The translations under genes and the position numbers were made by a program. A model generated the notes under the pieces. That model did no database searches and had not been told where the DNA came from. It worked only from the letters and a program-made list of their open reading frames with translations. A stretch of DNA of 64,000 bases from Pomphorhynchus laevis. Lineage: Eukaryota; Acanthocephala; Palaeacanthocephala; Echinorhynchida; Pomphorhynchidae. The DNA is taken from assembly GCA_012934845.2 (NCBI GenBank), contig WNNJ02003015.1, positions 1 through 64,000 on the forward strand. The letters run 5' to 3'. Positions within the stretch are counted from its first letter, which is position 1. Each line of letters starts with the position of its first letter. Shown here in pieces: positions 9,313 through 22,869 of the stretch.

Positions 9313-11130
9313 TCGTATTGTAACTAAGAATAAATATTTGGGACCCAATTGCGGGTAACCCCTAATTTGTAACTTGTAATTATTTTTGAACTTAAAAAAT
9401 TCATAAAAATTTGAGTAAATTGTTGTGGGAATAGTTGAATGAATTAGAAAAGGCCAAACTGGTGAGGCTTTACTCAAATCAGTGTATACAACCAGTTATA
9501 GCTAGCAAACATAAAATAAGTGTATAACATAGCATAAAAGCGTGCATAATATCGCAGTATGCTCGTCTTTTGGTTTTACGAAAGGACCTAAATTTCCATG
9601 GTTGAACTGAATGTAGGATAAATTGCTTCATTCAAAGCATTTTATAAATAAAAATACTTAACTGTTAATTGTAAATATCAAATCTTAGTCAACCCAATGC
9701 AAATTCAAAAATGTATGCTGATAGTTTGGTTCTACGAATCGAAAAATAGCAAACTTTACTCATGTCAGTGTCTACACAAAGTTATAGGTTAGCAAGCATG
9801 ATATAAATGTATTATACATGTATAAAACATAATATACGATTTAATTAAATTTATTAAATAATGAAGAATTGAATTTAATATATTATGCATAAAATTAAAG
9901 GTTCCATATCGATTATACAAGTTTGGAGTCAATTACTGTAAATCTGTATGATTCAGTTGCTTAAGTTTGGTTAATGCAGAGTAAAAATCAAATAAGTTAA
10001 TGCAGAATGAAATAGCTCATGTGCATACTTGAAATCTTAATAATAATTTGTATTTTGTTGAATCCAAGATAATTCGGATTGCTTTGAAATTGCAGATAGT
10101 CTAAAACTTTAGACTTACAATAAGTAGTTCGTTTAACATCTGATGGGTATTTTCCAACAATTTATCTTGGAAATGCCATGTAGATGGGATTACAAAGTAG
10201 TGATCTTATCTACATGGGATCAGAGTAATACTATTCTTTATTCGCAATTTAAGCATTACATCGAATAATTACAATTTAGTTTGAGGGAACATCATGTTGG
10301 TTAAATTTCATATTACTAAACGTTGTGTCATGGTCTAAATTTCATAAAAAGCCAAATATTATAAATTTTTAAACAAGCAACCGTTTTTTGATAAATCCCA
10401 TTCACAATCGGTAAAAAATTCTATTTTTGATAAATAGAAATTTAAAAATCAGCATCTTTGAGTAATTAAAGCAACTTGTTGTTTTTTAAAGAAATGTTTG
10501 TAAGGATCAAATTACTTTGGTACATTTCTGTTTTATACCAAAGATATATAGTTGAGTTGTCAATGCTATTTAAAAGTAATATGTATTCAAAAAATACTCG
10601 ATGATGGTTGATTTAATGTGTCAATATCTCTGAACACATTAATATATAAAATATTAATATAGTAAATATAATATTCTAAAAATATAAAAATGAATTTCAT
10701 CTGACGATTACCACGAATGCTTTAAAGCATTGCGAAAAATTATACTTTAAACGATCAAAAATAAAAAGAATGCATTAAAATTATTTTTCATACAAAAATG
10801 AAAATATTCGGGATGAAGATAATTTAATTTCAAGTCATTAATCATAATGTAATAATTGAACTACCTACATATATAACGGCGCCATTAAAATACTGATTTT
10901 CGAACTACATCTGTTAAGAGTCATTTTAATATTTAATCACTCGGTTCTCTCTGAAATGTACTTAAATGTAGTAATTCGTCCTTAAAAATGAAATAAGAAA
11001 GAATTTTAGGGATTTGGACCGTACAATTGCTGTTTTGTACGAATAGAAATTATTTAAAGAGTCAACTATTAAAATGAAAAAAATTAAAAATTAACTATTT
11101 ACATGTAAATAGTTACGGTTTAGACATGAA
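9313..11130. other. AT-rich intergenic stretch
   Basis: No coding frame or RNA gene was recognised. Low-complexity AT sequence. Confidence 0.5.
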
Positions 11131-11132
11131 GC

Positions 11133-11450
11133 AAATCAGATCAGATTAGATAACTGAGTCTACGTATTTATTTGAGTTAATATAAATAATTATATAAGAT
11201 TTTATACAATTTATAATTATATATTTTATAACGATAAAATTTATTATTAAAATTTAAAATAAAAATCAATTTTTATTAATTGACTAATAAATAAGATACG
11301 ATTTATTAGAATAAGGATTATATGTCATCAGGAATAACAGGTTGAACTTCTATGCTATCAGGTTTAAGTCCCTATTTATCTATTTAACATAGAAAGGGCA
11401 AATACATGTTAATGACGGATTTCCTCAATGAAATTTGATATCTAGTTTAC
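11133..11450 (+). repeat. Dispersed Penelope-associated repeat
   Basis: Starts at AACTGAGTCTACGTATTT and runs through ATTGACTAATAAATAAGA and GAATAAGG to a distal part with CTATGCTATCAGGTTTAAGTC. This distal part is shared with 31.8 and 46.4 kb. The motif GGTTTCGACTCC in related copies resembles a pol III B box. Confidence 0.6.
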
Positions 11451-11714
11451 CTTATTCACATAAATGTTTCGCTTAATAGTTTAAATTTATTTTTTATAAT
11501 ATTTTGTAAATTTGTATTTTGTAAATTTAATATTTTAATAATATTTTGTTGATCACGATTTTTCCATTGTAAGAAATAGAAAAAAATCATAAAACTTACT
11601 TAAAAGTAAGTTTAAAGTAAGTTTTTACTTAAAGTAAGTTTTTACTTACTTTAAAAGTAGCAGAAAAATAATAATATCGTATTAATAATACAGTGAAATA
11701 TTATATTGGAATTC

Positions 11715-11746
11715 AATGGGTTGAATTTATCGTGATTCAACCCATT
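11715..11746. repeat. 12-bp inverted repeat, 8-nt loop
   Basis: AATGGGTTGAAT and ATTCAACCCATT face each other across TTATCGTG, forming a perfect hairpin in otherwise AT-rich DNA. Its role is unknown. Confidence 0.7.
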
Positions 11747-12654
11747 CTCTTAGACTCCAAATGAATAGGTCATGCATTGTAGAAAACATTTATTGTTTTT
11801 GATACAACAAATTTCATTTAGTTTAGCTCAAAATGTATCAATTTATTGTTTAAATAAATTTAATAAGAACAATTTATTATTTTGTAATAAAAATATAATT
11901 TGTGAAAATCATAAAAAGTTATAAAAATAATTTGTAAAAATAGGTTGAAGAAAATTATATGAATGCAACTTAAGTATACATACGAATCAACTCGACTTAT
12001 TGAAAATATTTTTCTCTCATTGACATGATCTGGTGGCTCATGTCACGTAGATAAAGACACGTTGATATAGAAAATATAACTATATTAAAGTCACTATAAT
12101 ATAGTGACTTATAACTATAATAAGTCACTTGTGCGAAACAATGAGTAATTATAAAAATGTAAGATAATTTTCTTTAAATAAAAATGATGTATATTTTTGT
12201 AATAAATGATTGAATAAATGATTTAATTTGATATATAATGATGAATAATAATTTAAATGATTCAAATGATTTAAAATGATTTATATTGAATAAATGATTT
12301 GATTTTAAAAAGTTTGATTATTAAAAATACAATAATTATTTTTATTTTTCAAAATTCTACTTTTAACGAAATTCACTTTGAAAGTTTTATCATTTAAACA
12401 TTAAATACTAATATTTTTTTAAATTACTAATTAAAATTGATTAAATTTAATTAAATTTAATCAATTTAATTAAATTAATTAAATTGATTAAATAAATATT
12501 AATCAAATATTTATCGAATGAAAATTTATAACAAAAAAGTAAATCAAATCTTGTTACTAAAGGCTATATTTCTTACTTACAAAGATCGCTTAGTGACACA
12601 TTTTACTATTTGTTTAGCTTTAAAAATAATTTTACTAAACCAATCATAAAAAAA

Positions 12655-12785
12655 TAAATGAAATCATTCTTTTAAGAATAAATTATTCCTGATGACTCTA
12701 ATCATTATTTTGATACAACGTATATTATTTATTAGTCAATTCATAAGCATTGACTTTTATTTTAAATTTCAATTTTTTAATTTTA
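12655..12785 (-). repeat. Dispersed Penelope-associated repeat, reverse copy
   Basis: TCATTATTTTGATACAACGT followed by TATTTATTAGTCAATTCATA is the reverse complement of the conserved distal block of the family. Confidence 0.55.
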
Positions 12786-12838
12786 ACACACCGTCATGAT
12801 TATCTGTAAATGTAAATTTCACTAACTGCTTTAAGAAT

Positions 12839-15800
12839 ATGAAATTTAACGCATTCGTAAATCGATTGTCATTACAATCAAAGTTAATGTCTACTTGTAC
12901 TATCAATAAAAAGGAGTGGAAACCAGCGTTTAAGGTATTCTAAATTTTAAATATGATTGTTTTATAAAACTGAAAATATTTTAATGAGCTATGGACAATA
13001 GCTTAAACATTTAAAAAAGTATTTTTTTCTGAGATTATTCCATTATAATTGCATTTATGCACGCAGTTATCGTATTATTGGATGCATTATTACATTTAGT
13101 GATTTGAAATAAATTGAAAGACGATTTAATAATTGTAGTTTTTAAGTTTATTATGAATACATGTTTTAATGACATAATGTTTCCAGTCCGTTGACTGTAC
13201 TATCCCATTAATACGAATTCCGTCAGTGAGACTATTGTCGTACAAATCCACTATATTCCTTGATGGAAAACGATCTGCGTTTACTTTCTAAACTCAAAAA
13301 TAAAGTAGCTCCACTATTTAAAGAAACTTAATTTGAATTTTATTTCATTATAATGGTTCCTTTAAATTTGTTTTGCAGTAAGTATTTTCCAATTACATGT
13401 GAATCGTTTTCACAGTATATCAACATATATGTTTTTACTATCCTGCTGTTTTTGACATATCGACTTGTTATCCCGCAGAATCAGAAATGAATCAGAAATG
13501 TCTTATCTTTTTATATAAAAAGCTTTTCGATAAATGTACTCGAAATGTAAATGCAAATTGTTTGTTAATAAAATTATTTGAGTTCAACAAATAATTTTTA
13601 AAAATTAGTATCTGGATATATTCTGATTTTGTACTAAGACATTTTGTTATTGAATGAAATTTTGTATTCATTCTTTTACAAACAACGGAAATAATGCTCG
13701 TGTTTAGTTAGTGGACATTTATTAAACGACTGTTTTCAAAAATTATTTTTATAATTATATCTCACTATTGAGTTCAAATTCAATATAAAATTGATTCCAT
13801 TTGAATCTTAAAGTTAATTTGGCTATAAAAATTTAATGTTTGAAATTTAAATTTCATAAATGCAGTCTTCGTTTTAAAATCGTAAATTATAAAAATAAAT
13901 AGTTTTTGAAATTGTCTGTTTTTGTTTATTTTAATATATACTTTAGAATAAGGTCGCAGTCATTAGCACAAACACTAGTTCATTTAACTATCAATCTTTG
14001 TCTGCTTTGCTTCGAGCTAATCCACTTGTGTCAGATCTTCATTTGTTCTCCAAATCTAATTTTAATTTAAACTCGAAGTTTGTAAAGAACTTATCAGTTA
14101 TTGATGCAAATGCAAAAATTACTTGTTCAAAAGATGAAATCGAAGCCATCCAAAATGCTCACGTTGTGGTTGTAGAAAGTGACGGTATATTTTAAACTGT
14201 TACGTTTATATCATTTTTTAATAAATGATAGTTTTTGATAACAAATTTAATGAATTGCAAACTCGATAATTGATTATATTCGATCGTACGTTGTACTAGA
14301 TTTTATTTGGCTAAGCCATAAATTACCAATTAAACGAGGTATTGAAAGTTTTCGAATTCTTTCAAGTATGATAAATATTCAACGTTAAATACAATTTTAT
14401 ATTTATTTTATTTTTGAATGTAAATATTTGCATAAAAATATTTGTTTACCAAAATATTTGAATTTTATCAAAATATTTGAATTTAAACATGAGTTTAAAT
14501 TCAATTAATTTAACATGACATTATATGTGACATTAATACCATATCACACACTTAACAAATTGATTTAACATTTGCAATAACATTTAATATTTTTAAGTAA
14601 TTATTTTAGTTTTTGAGGAGGAACGTTTTGAACATAGAGGATATTTTATATGATATTTTGAAATTCGCTGCTATTACCAGCAAGATTAAAAATTTTAGTT
14701 TAATTTTAAATGTCCGCTTTTGAACACATCCGTTATTAAATCTTTAGTTGTGCATACGTATGCAATAATATACACTTTGAAAAATATTTTAATTCGATAT
14801 TTGTTAGTCTTCTTGTATTTTTTTAACTGATTATATGATAGGCATTACTTATTAAATCTGTATGTTTTAAATAATAAATCTAATAAAAAATTAATTTAAT
14901 TTTTAAATAAAAATTAAAATAAACAATAAAATAAACATTAAAATACATATCATGATTGGTTATTAAATTTCCAAAATTTATTAATACTTTCTCAATTTCT
15001 TTTATTAATATTCTCTCCATTGAAAATGATCATTTCAGGATTTATTTAATACATGAATAAAGACAAAGCTTTTTAAAAACTATTTATTCTAAGGAAGCAA
15101 TAATTCTTCAGACGCGATTACAAATTCAAATATAATATTCTATTGCATTTTACGGACAAAATAAGTATGAATTATTGTAATGTCAACTAATTCATTTCAG
15201 TATCCCGAATGTCCATAAAGAGTATTTGTAGAAGGTCCGGTTTCTTCAAATAAAAAAGATCTTGAAATAAAATTTTAATTGCAATGATTTTACTGGGTGA
15301 ATAATATACTTAACCTAACTTGTTATCGTTAGCAGTAAATTAATCGTATATTTTATGATAGTGAAATTAACTTTTATTCAGAATAAGTTAAAATAAGAAA
15401 TCAACTAGTATATTTGAAATTGATTATAAAGGTATTTTTAACTAATAAAGTTCATTAGTTTGGATTAAAAAACAGTGTTTCAATTAATTAAAACCAGTCA
15501 TTGGACTAAAATGTCTTTACCATTACTAAAATAAATTTAAGACTATATTTAGATAAAACCTGAATTTGTAAATTAAATCTAATAATTTTAAAATTATGAA
15601 AGATCCATTAAGTATAAAACAACATGATTACATGTTGTTTGCCCATAACAGCAAATTAATCGTACATTTTTAGATAGTGAAATCAACTAATTATTTAGTA
15701 TAAAAATTAACTTTGATTTCGAATTTATTAATAAATAATAAATTCTTAAAAACATCACCATTATTAAAAACATCACTATTATTTAAATAATATAAATGAT

Positions 15801-18563
15801 TAAATATACAATTTATATATAATTTATATAGTTAATACACAAAAAATATATCCCTATATAATAAATTATATTTTGGCATAATAAATCGGAATAAATTCAT
15901 AATATTGTAATAAATTATATTTTGACATAATAGATCGTAATAAATTCATTGATAAAATCAATTAGTTAAGTAAGCTTTTAGTATAAAATATCCTTTACAA
16001 ATCAATTTATTAATTTCACTTTGAATCAACCTATTTCAATAAATGTTAGGAAAAATAATCATTTTAACAAATGTTGATCCTAAATTATGAGTTACTGAAG
16101 ATTTAATGTAGATACGATATCGATATTGTCTTTAATAATAGAAATGTACAGGTTTGCTATAATTAAGCATAATTTAATAATTTAATAAAGTGGCATTTTA
16201 TGTCACTTTATCTGAAAATAATCTCATAGACGTAATAAATAATAAATAATTAAATAAATTAGCTAGCGCTTTAGATTAATTATTCATTAAAATAATTTTA
16301 CAGCATTTTTTAAATTCATGTTCCACTTGCTTATCTTTTTAGTCAAAACTTCAATTGAATTTGCTATTTTAAAATTTTACATCAACCTGTTAAAATCGCT
16401 GTATTATTGTTAATAAGGCTTTAAGTGACATTTTAAAAAGTTAGATTTTATTATTTTACTAAAATAACTATATTATTATAGACGCTACTACTTTATTACA
16501 AGCTGCCCTTGCTTGGATCCATCACTCTCCACATGCATACTTTATCATTATTTCACGTAAAGTAAGTTGTTTGATAGAATTGTGGAGGTTTTTTTAATTC
16601 AATTAGATAAATATTCTTTTTCCATTTATTGATGCTTGCGTATGCTCGATTCGGGCGAATTTTAATCGTCGACGGTTATTCGGAGTTTGTGGATATCTTG
16701 AATCTTATGCGATGACAATTATTAATAAAATGAAGGTAATGTATTGTACTATGTCTTATATCATGTTTTATTCAACACTCAAGGATATTAATATGTTTAT
16801 CAACCCTTTATACATACTTGTATCGCTTCTTCTTTTACAGGGTAGTTCTAACTGTAAAATATCAATTGACGGAGGTCTTACAGCGAATACATGTATCGTT
16901 ACTGACGTTACATCCACAGAGAATCATAAATTGACACAGGTTTGCTATTTCTATATTTCTAGTTCCATAAAATAACGAGAATTTTTTTATATCTTTGTGG
17001 TTCCGTAATAACAGTGAATAGCAAAAAGTAATGAACATATACAACCATAATACAAATACATATTCAAAAAAATGTATTTTCTTATTTGATAGGATGAAAT
17101 ATGTGAACTCACTAGACGTATAAAAGCCTTCCTAAACAACGATATTGAGCAACAAACTAATCTGGTCGTTTATCACGCACAGGATTTTATCAACGCCATT
17201 ATGATTTCACGACTAAAATACGAAACAATCGTACCGGTTTTTCATCGTCCGCGACATTCAAATATTGCGAGATATTGTATTAACCACGTTATTCTAAAGG
17301 TATGTATCAACCTTAAAGTTACATATTTGTTAAAATAAATAAATCGAAAGGAATACCTGGATGTGATGACGAATTTTCTTATTATCGTATTATTATTCGG
17401 CTAAAACAAACAATTTTCAAAGTTAAGAGAATAAGGTATATTTAAGCTACTCATGTCACGAAGGTGGTCGGATTGATTACGCATTGATCATCACTCATAT
17501 TGAACGAAATCACTTGCACGAACTTGTGAAGCAATAATCTTGATAATTTAATTTTGATAAGGACGCTATTGTCGAAAGCTACCATTACGTTATTTTTTAT
17601 CAATAAATTACTCGTGTCTCTAATTTTCATCAACCTCAAGAAAGCAATATTTAATGTTGCCCACAATTATACACACTACGGGATTTCTTTTGGAACACTA
17701 AATTTAGATAGATAAGCATTTAGAATGCTTATCTATTGATAGTTCGATTTTCTACCAATGGTTGTGATTCAATTATAATCACGAAGGTTAAACGTGGTTG
17801 CTAATATTTTACATTTAGGGTAAAAAACTGAAACCATTAACAAAAACCTATAAAGATCGGAAACCATAAAGCGGTTTCGTTTTGTATTCGCTCGATTTTT
17901 ATCGAAACAATGACAATATGTTGTATTGCTACCTTGTATTGTCAAATTGCTAAATTTAATAAAAATAACGAAACACATGAATTAACAAAAATTCTGTTTA
18001 ATGTGATATTAATTTATTAATTGAACAATTATGAATAATTAATAAATTGATTCTAGCGAATGTTGACTTACTTTTTAATAATTTATTTTGTTAATTAATT
18101 TTAATGGTGTGCTAAATTTACTATTTTCAATTTCTGCTATTTTCTAATAATTATTGTATATTTTATCCCATTTTTCTTCTGTCCTGTTTTCTGTTAGACG
18201 GATGCTGACTATCGAGAATTTGATACGATTGTAAATGTATTTTGGTGGACGGTTTTTTCATCTAAATTTAATGTTTCAATTGGGTGTTTAATTTGTTTCA
18301 ATTTGATGTTATTATTTAAAGTTGGACAGTTATTCAAAACTGCGATTAGTTTTAGGATTAAAAAATTTCGCAAAAATACAGAAATATAAGTTATCCCTTA
18401 AATTTAATACTATCCTTAGGCAAACAATGTCGTAGAGGATGATTTAAACCGAGCTATGCCAATATACAATGTTAACCAATTTGAAATCGAAGCTTTAAAC
18501 AGGGATATTAACGAAGGACTTGACATGGCATCCGACTTTGTGCGATATCTTAATTCAAAGTGA
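12839..18563 (+). CDS. Malate dehydrogenase-like pseudoenzyme, 7 exons
   Basis: Exons: 12839-12934, 13947-14184, 16482-16561, 16607-16735, 16841-16939, 17093-17299, 18420-18563. All introns are GT-AG, one is 45 bp, and the frame stays open for 330 codons, the length of mitochondrial MDH (about 338). The start MKFNAFVNRLSLQSKL looks like a transit peptide. Landmarks align in order: KVAVISTNTSSFNYQ (normal KVAVLGASGGIGQ), ALLRANPLVSDLHLF, VVVVESD, AYFIIISRKIN (normal ISNPVN), RRRLFGVCGYLESYAMTII (normal KRIFGVTTLDIVRANTF), SIDGGLTAN (normal GGHAG), and C-terminal LDMASDFVRYLN. The Gly-rich dinucleotide loop, the adenosine-ribose Asp, the mobile loop with substrate arginines, the catalytic Asp and Arg, and the catalytic His are all absent or replaced. 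The fold is inferred to persist without NAD or malate chemistry. A missed small exon in the 2.3-kb third gap could hold the mobile loop. I see no frame breaks, so it does not look like an ordinary pseudogene. Confidence 0.85.
15859..15950. repeat. Short tandem duplication in an MDH-like intron
   Basis: AATAAATTATATTTTGGCAT and AATAAATTATATTTTGACAT occur about 55 bp apart with matching flanks inside the intron 14185-16481. The rest of this intron, and the intron 17300-18419, is AT-rich with no recognised gene. Confidence 0.5.
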
Positions 18564-20097
18564 TTTTATGAATCAAAATGGCAAGATAATTCTATATTTT
18601 AAGTATTTTTCAATTTATTTGTGTACGCTCTAAACTTAGTTTGTGGATATATTCAGTTATCTGGTTCTCAAAACTTTTGTAAGAACATTACAAGGCTACT
18701 TTAGGTGACATCCAACATCGTTACAATCAACTCTTATGTTATACATTCCAAGTCAATAGAACATAAAATAAGATAATAATGCAATAATTGGTTGTGTTTA
18801 AGACACAAGACAAAAAGGTTCACCAGCTTCTTTATCCTGGCTATCTGACAACTTAGAGCAGCGGTTATAAGTTATGGGTTCTTTATACTTTCATGCCACC
18901 TAAAATATTGTACGATAAATAAACCTCTTATAAAGAAAATACAAAAACCTAGAAAAATGATGAAAATGAGAATCACATAGAAGTAAAAGCATATTTATAA
19001 AAAATAAAACATAACGGTCGATACTTATTACTGAGACCAGTAAAAAATTGATTTTACATCATTATGAACTGTCGATAATTTAACGTTTTATTATATTGAT
19101 CATTGTTTGGATTGTGACTTTTCTTTGATCGCCAATGTTATCAAAACAAATAATTGTAACTGCATATTGTAACTTTATATTTGTAATCGAGTAATTAAGT
19201 AATCATTTTTGTTATTATGGAGCAGGGCCAATAAGACTAAATTATTTTTAAATTTGCGTTCGCTTTGCAAGGGCTGTAAGCTTAGGCATATGGGCAAGCC
19301 GTATTCCTTGGCGTCGGATGGCAAGCAGTCAATTAAACAATATAGACGACAAGCAGCAACAAGGGCAGTCAGCTTGAGTCGACTTAGTGCAAAGACTCTG
19401 ACTAGCAGAGACAATGTTTAAAAAATATTGTCATTTAAAAAAATTAAACTTTAATAAACTAAAAAATGAATCCTTGAATTTAAATAACTTTTATTTCAAA
19501 ATTTTTTAAAATAAGTAATTGTTTATTTTATAATTGACCCAAGCCATTTATAAGGACAAGACATCAGCGGTTATTGCCATTTTGAATAATAATTTTTGTA
19601 TTTGGATAAGACTCGAATTTAGCATTACCAACTATTTAAGAATAGTTGACTGCCTATATAAGGTGTATATAATGTGAGAGTGACAATAATTAATAACTAT
19701 ATAATGCGAGAATAATGTGTTTATTGTATTTACGAGAACGTGGTTAATCTAAAATCAATTTTGATTAATTTCAATGACAAGTTCGACAATACATTTTAAG
19801 GCGCTCACACACAGCGCTGTAGGATTGTATCCTAAACGTCAAACAATTAATTTTCAATTCCTAACAGCAGTCAATGTACCTGTTGAAAAGCATACGGCAA
19901 AAAACGATAGCGAGTGTACATACGATCTAATCGCCAACTTTGTTCTGTTACCTGAATAAAAGTATTTACAGGTATTTATTACAGATATAAAATATTTATT
20001 TTTACCAATTAATGTCGTCGAGTTTACGAGTATTTCTGAAATAGACCTTAGAATCCAACCTAACCCTATATATCAAAACAAAAAAGTTATTTTTATT
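18564..20097. other. Intergenic, two unexplained less AT-rich patches
   Basis: Downstream of the dehydrogenase-like gene. Open frames at 19209-19421 (KGCKLRHMGKPYSLASDGKQ) and 19774-19959 (QTINFQFLTAVNVPVEKHT) are less AT-rich than their surroundings and may be remnants of coding sequence. I recognise neither and see no convincing splice context. Confidence 0.3.
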
Positions 20098-20235
20098 TTG
20101 AGTAAATCAGTTCAGCAAACTGAGTCTACGTATTTTATACTATAAATTAAAAATTAAGATAAATAATTAATAACTATATGAGATTTTATATAATTTAATT
20201 TATGTAAAGTTAAAATTTTAAATTAAAATTTAAAT
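20098..20235 (+). repeat. Dispersed Penelope-associated repeat, 5' part
   Basis: Contains AACTGAGTCTACGTATTTTA followed by AGATTTTATATAATTTAATT, the proximal half of the family. The distal half is absent. Confidence 0.55.
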
Positions 20236-20439
20236 ATATATTTAATCTATGCTTCAATAAATTTAATATTTCTTTATTCATATATCAATTTGTTATTTGA
20301 TTTCAATTATATTTTATTAAAACATAATACATTATATTTATAATATAATGCATTATTATAACTTTATTGATTATAAAATAAAATTAAGCTGATGGTTCAT
20401 AGTATATTTATACGTGACTCTTTCAAATATTTTTTAAAT

Positions 20440-20608
20440 ATTCGAATATTTTGAAATATTTTCGAATATTCGAAAATATTCGCCTATGTTTCATACTTAT
20501 CTATAGAATGATTTGATTTAAAAATATTTTCGAATATTCGAAAATATTCGAATATTTTGAAAATATTCGCCTGTTTCATACTTATCTACAGAATGATTTG
20601 ATTCCAAT
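20440..20608. repeat. Two direct copies of a TTCGAATATTCGAA-rich palindromic unit
   Basis: Each copy has ATTTTCGAATATTCGAAAAT, itself a palindrome, followed by GTTTCATACTTATCTA-AGAATGATTTGATT. The copies lie about 70-85 bp apart. The second has an additional internal TTCGAATATTTTGAA step. Confidence 0.75.
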
Positions 20609-22012
20609 ATACATTTTCTACTCATGTGGATAATATCCACATGTTTGGTCATTATGCTTTAGTATTTGAGAACTGTGCTAGGTGATTGTAGCATATGAAC
20701 GGTCTTATTAAGTAAGTCGATTTTTATCAATAAACTGAAAATGTTTTAAAATCTTTTTTATTTTGGAAATTATTTGCTGAAAGATAAATGTACATATAAT
20801 AGATTAAATTGATTTATTAATTCAAACAATCAACAAGAATATTTATCAATAATTATTTTATCGATTATATTATTGCTGATATTATGCCATAATTATTTTC
20901 GATAGTCATTTGTGGAAGATCCAGGACATTTTTAATTTTAAAATTGCGACCTTTCAGGGCAACAATCAGCATCAGGCCTAAATAAATTATATATGAAGTA
21001 AATTACAAATAGATTATTTCAAAATATTTTATTGACTTACTGCCTTTATTATCCCATTCCGCACACAGTACATCGACAATAAGCTTTATTTGACGATATT
21101 ATTAATATTGCAGTCAAAGCTAGGGAATAGATTCTGTGAACTGATATGTAATATATCCTGTTAAATTAATTCGATAGATAAATTCTTTACAAATCTCGCT
21201 ATATTTTTCGGAAAATGTATAATTTAAAAGGAATACTCAGTTTGAAAAAAGGTAATGAACTATACATGTTGATATTTCAGAATAATTAATCATTTAAAAT
21301 CGTTTAGATTTATAATCTAGATGACATGCATGGTGGTCATATATGACAATAATTATCATGATGGTCGTGCCATTGCTATATCGTACCGGTTAAAATAATT
21401 GTCAGTAGAAAGTTGCTGAATTTGATGATTGGGGGATTTTGCTTCACAATCATAAAACTTGGCGTAATCCATAGCAATGGCAATAGATTAATCTCAGTTA
21501 GTTTTGATACGCAAATCCGTTTCCTTGATAAGCTCTTAGAACTAGATGCCTAAATTCAACATTAAGAAAAAAAGCGAATTTAATTGATGTTTTTAATGTG
21601 GGATTAAATAGCATACTCGGAATTTGAGGAACACTTCGATTGTAGTAATAGTGACAACTGTCATCAATATTGGATTAATTAACTGTGCTGAGCATATGTG
21701 AGCAAACAGAACCCCAATTACTGTCGATTCCTTATCAAATATTGACAAAAAATAAAGCATGTGGACAACATAATATTGATGTAACTAATATAATATAACT
21801 AATATAATATAACTGTTATAAGTTATAATATAACTTATTATGTAAGTTAAATCAGATTAAATAAAGTCAAATAAGGCAATTATTAAGGAATAATTGCCTT
21901 ATTTGACCTTTTTTATGTAATTACATTACGTAATGTTATATTTTAACGTGATGAACTAACAATGTGTTTTAAAGTTTATAAGATAAACTTATAAGGAAAG
22001 TTTATATTTTTC
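20609..22012. other. AT-rich intergenic stretch
   Basis: No coding frame recognised. Contains short AT repeats (ATATAACTAATATAATATAA near 21790) and the imperfect inverted repeat AAATAAGGCAATTATTAAGG / TAATTGCCTTATTTGA at about 21870-21905. Confidence 0.4.
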
Positions 22013-22054
22013 CTGATAAGGAAACCTCGGAAACTCTGAGGTTTTTTCCCGAAA
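22013..22054 (+). other. CTGAnnA-stem-loop-GAAA motif (variant)
   Basis: CTGATAA, then GGAAACCTC paired with GAGG...TTTCC across a loop, then CGAAA. It is a longer-stem variant of the motif class listed at 24216, 24506, 36186, 41126 and 47279. Confidence 0.4.
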
Positions 22055-22209
22055 TTTTTGATGTATTTTTCCTTATGAAAAAATGTGAAGTAAATTGAAG
22101 TAAACGTGAAGAAGGGAATTGTGGGATAGTGAATTTGTGAATACTTTATAAATAACATTAATAAAGCAAGTATTAATAAATAATTGTCTTATTATTTTAT
22201 TATCTTCTT

Positions 22210-22490
22210 ATTCTTCAGTCCTTGTCCCGTTTTGAGGCGGTGTCTGCTATGTGGGATTTAGCCCTCCATTTCGTTCTATTTTGAGCCTGGTCTGGGTGAA
22301 GTCCATATGACATCAGATCTGTATGAAGGCCATCTAGCCATCGTTACTTGGGCCGACCTTTCGAACGTTTGCCTATGATCTCGTACTTTAAGGCGGTCTT
22401 TGCAAATGAGCAATTTACACTTCTCTACACATTGCTGTACCACCGGGGTCTGGCCTCTTGCATTTTGTATCATTTTTTAAGGTACGTCCA
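22210..22490 (-). mobile_element. RTE-type LINE fragment, ORF C-terminus
   Basis: The minus-strand frames contain RPSGSK/ARWPSYRSDVIWTSPRPG-type sequence then HSRHRLKTGQG, matching in shifted frames the RPK-RWLDGL...D...W end of RTE LINE ORFs. It is decayed and shorter than 300 bp. The next 300 bp (22490-22860) are less AT-rich and unassigned. Confidence 0.45.
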
Positions 22491-22869
22491 TTTTTTGTGA
22501 CTGGATTGACGCAGAGCTTATTGTCAACCACAGTTATAAGCGATGGGCCTAACCGGTACTAAACCAATAGTATAACTTGTCCGGCAACACATGGCATATC
22601 CTTATTTAATGGCGGGATCGACTTGCCATATCATAGCGTTAGGCCCTATTGGATTGATGAATTTTATAGAAGTATTGTCTCCACGCTCTATGTCACCATC
22701 GCGATTACGCTACTGCTTGCTGTCATCGACTGCTTATTCGTCAAGCCGAAACTTGCTTATATCACAGCTAATTTGTGTTATATTCACTAATTATTAAGAA
22801 ACAAAGGATATACGACAGAATTAATTCATTATATTAATTCATTATAGCAAATGCTGTTGTTACAATATA

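Noticed and set aside
17451-17978. Two minus-strand frames in the last intron of the dehydrogenase-like gene
   Set aside because: No recognised motif; they may be old transposon remains, but nothing supports a gene.
19209-19421. 70-codon frame with KGCKLRHMGKPYSLASDG
   Set aside because: Composition is suggestive, but there is no family match, no splice context and an equally open antisense frame; kept only as an unexplained patch.
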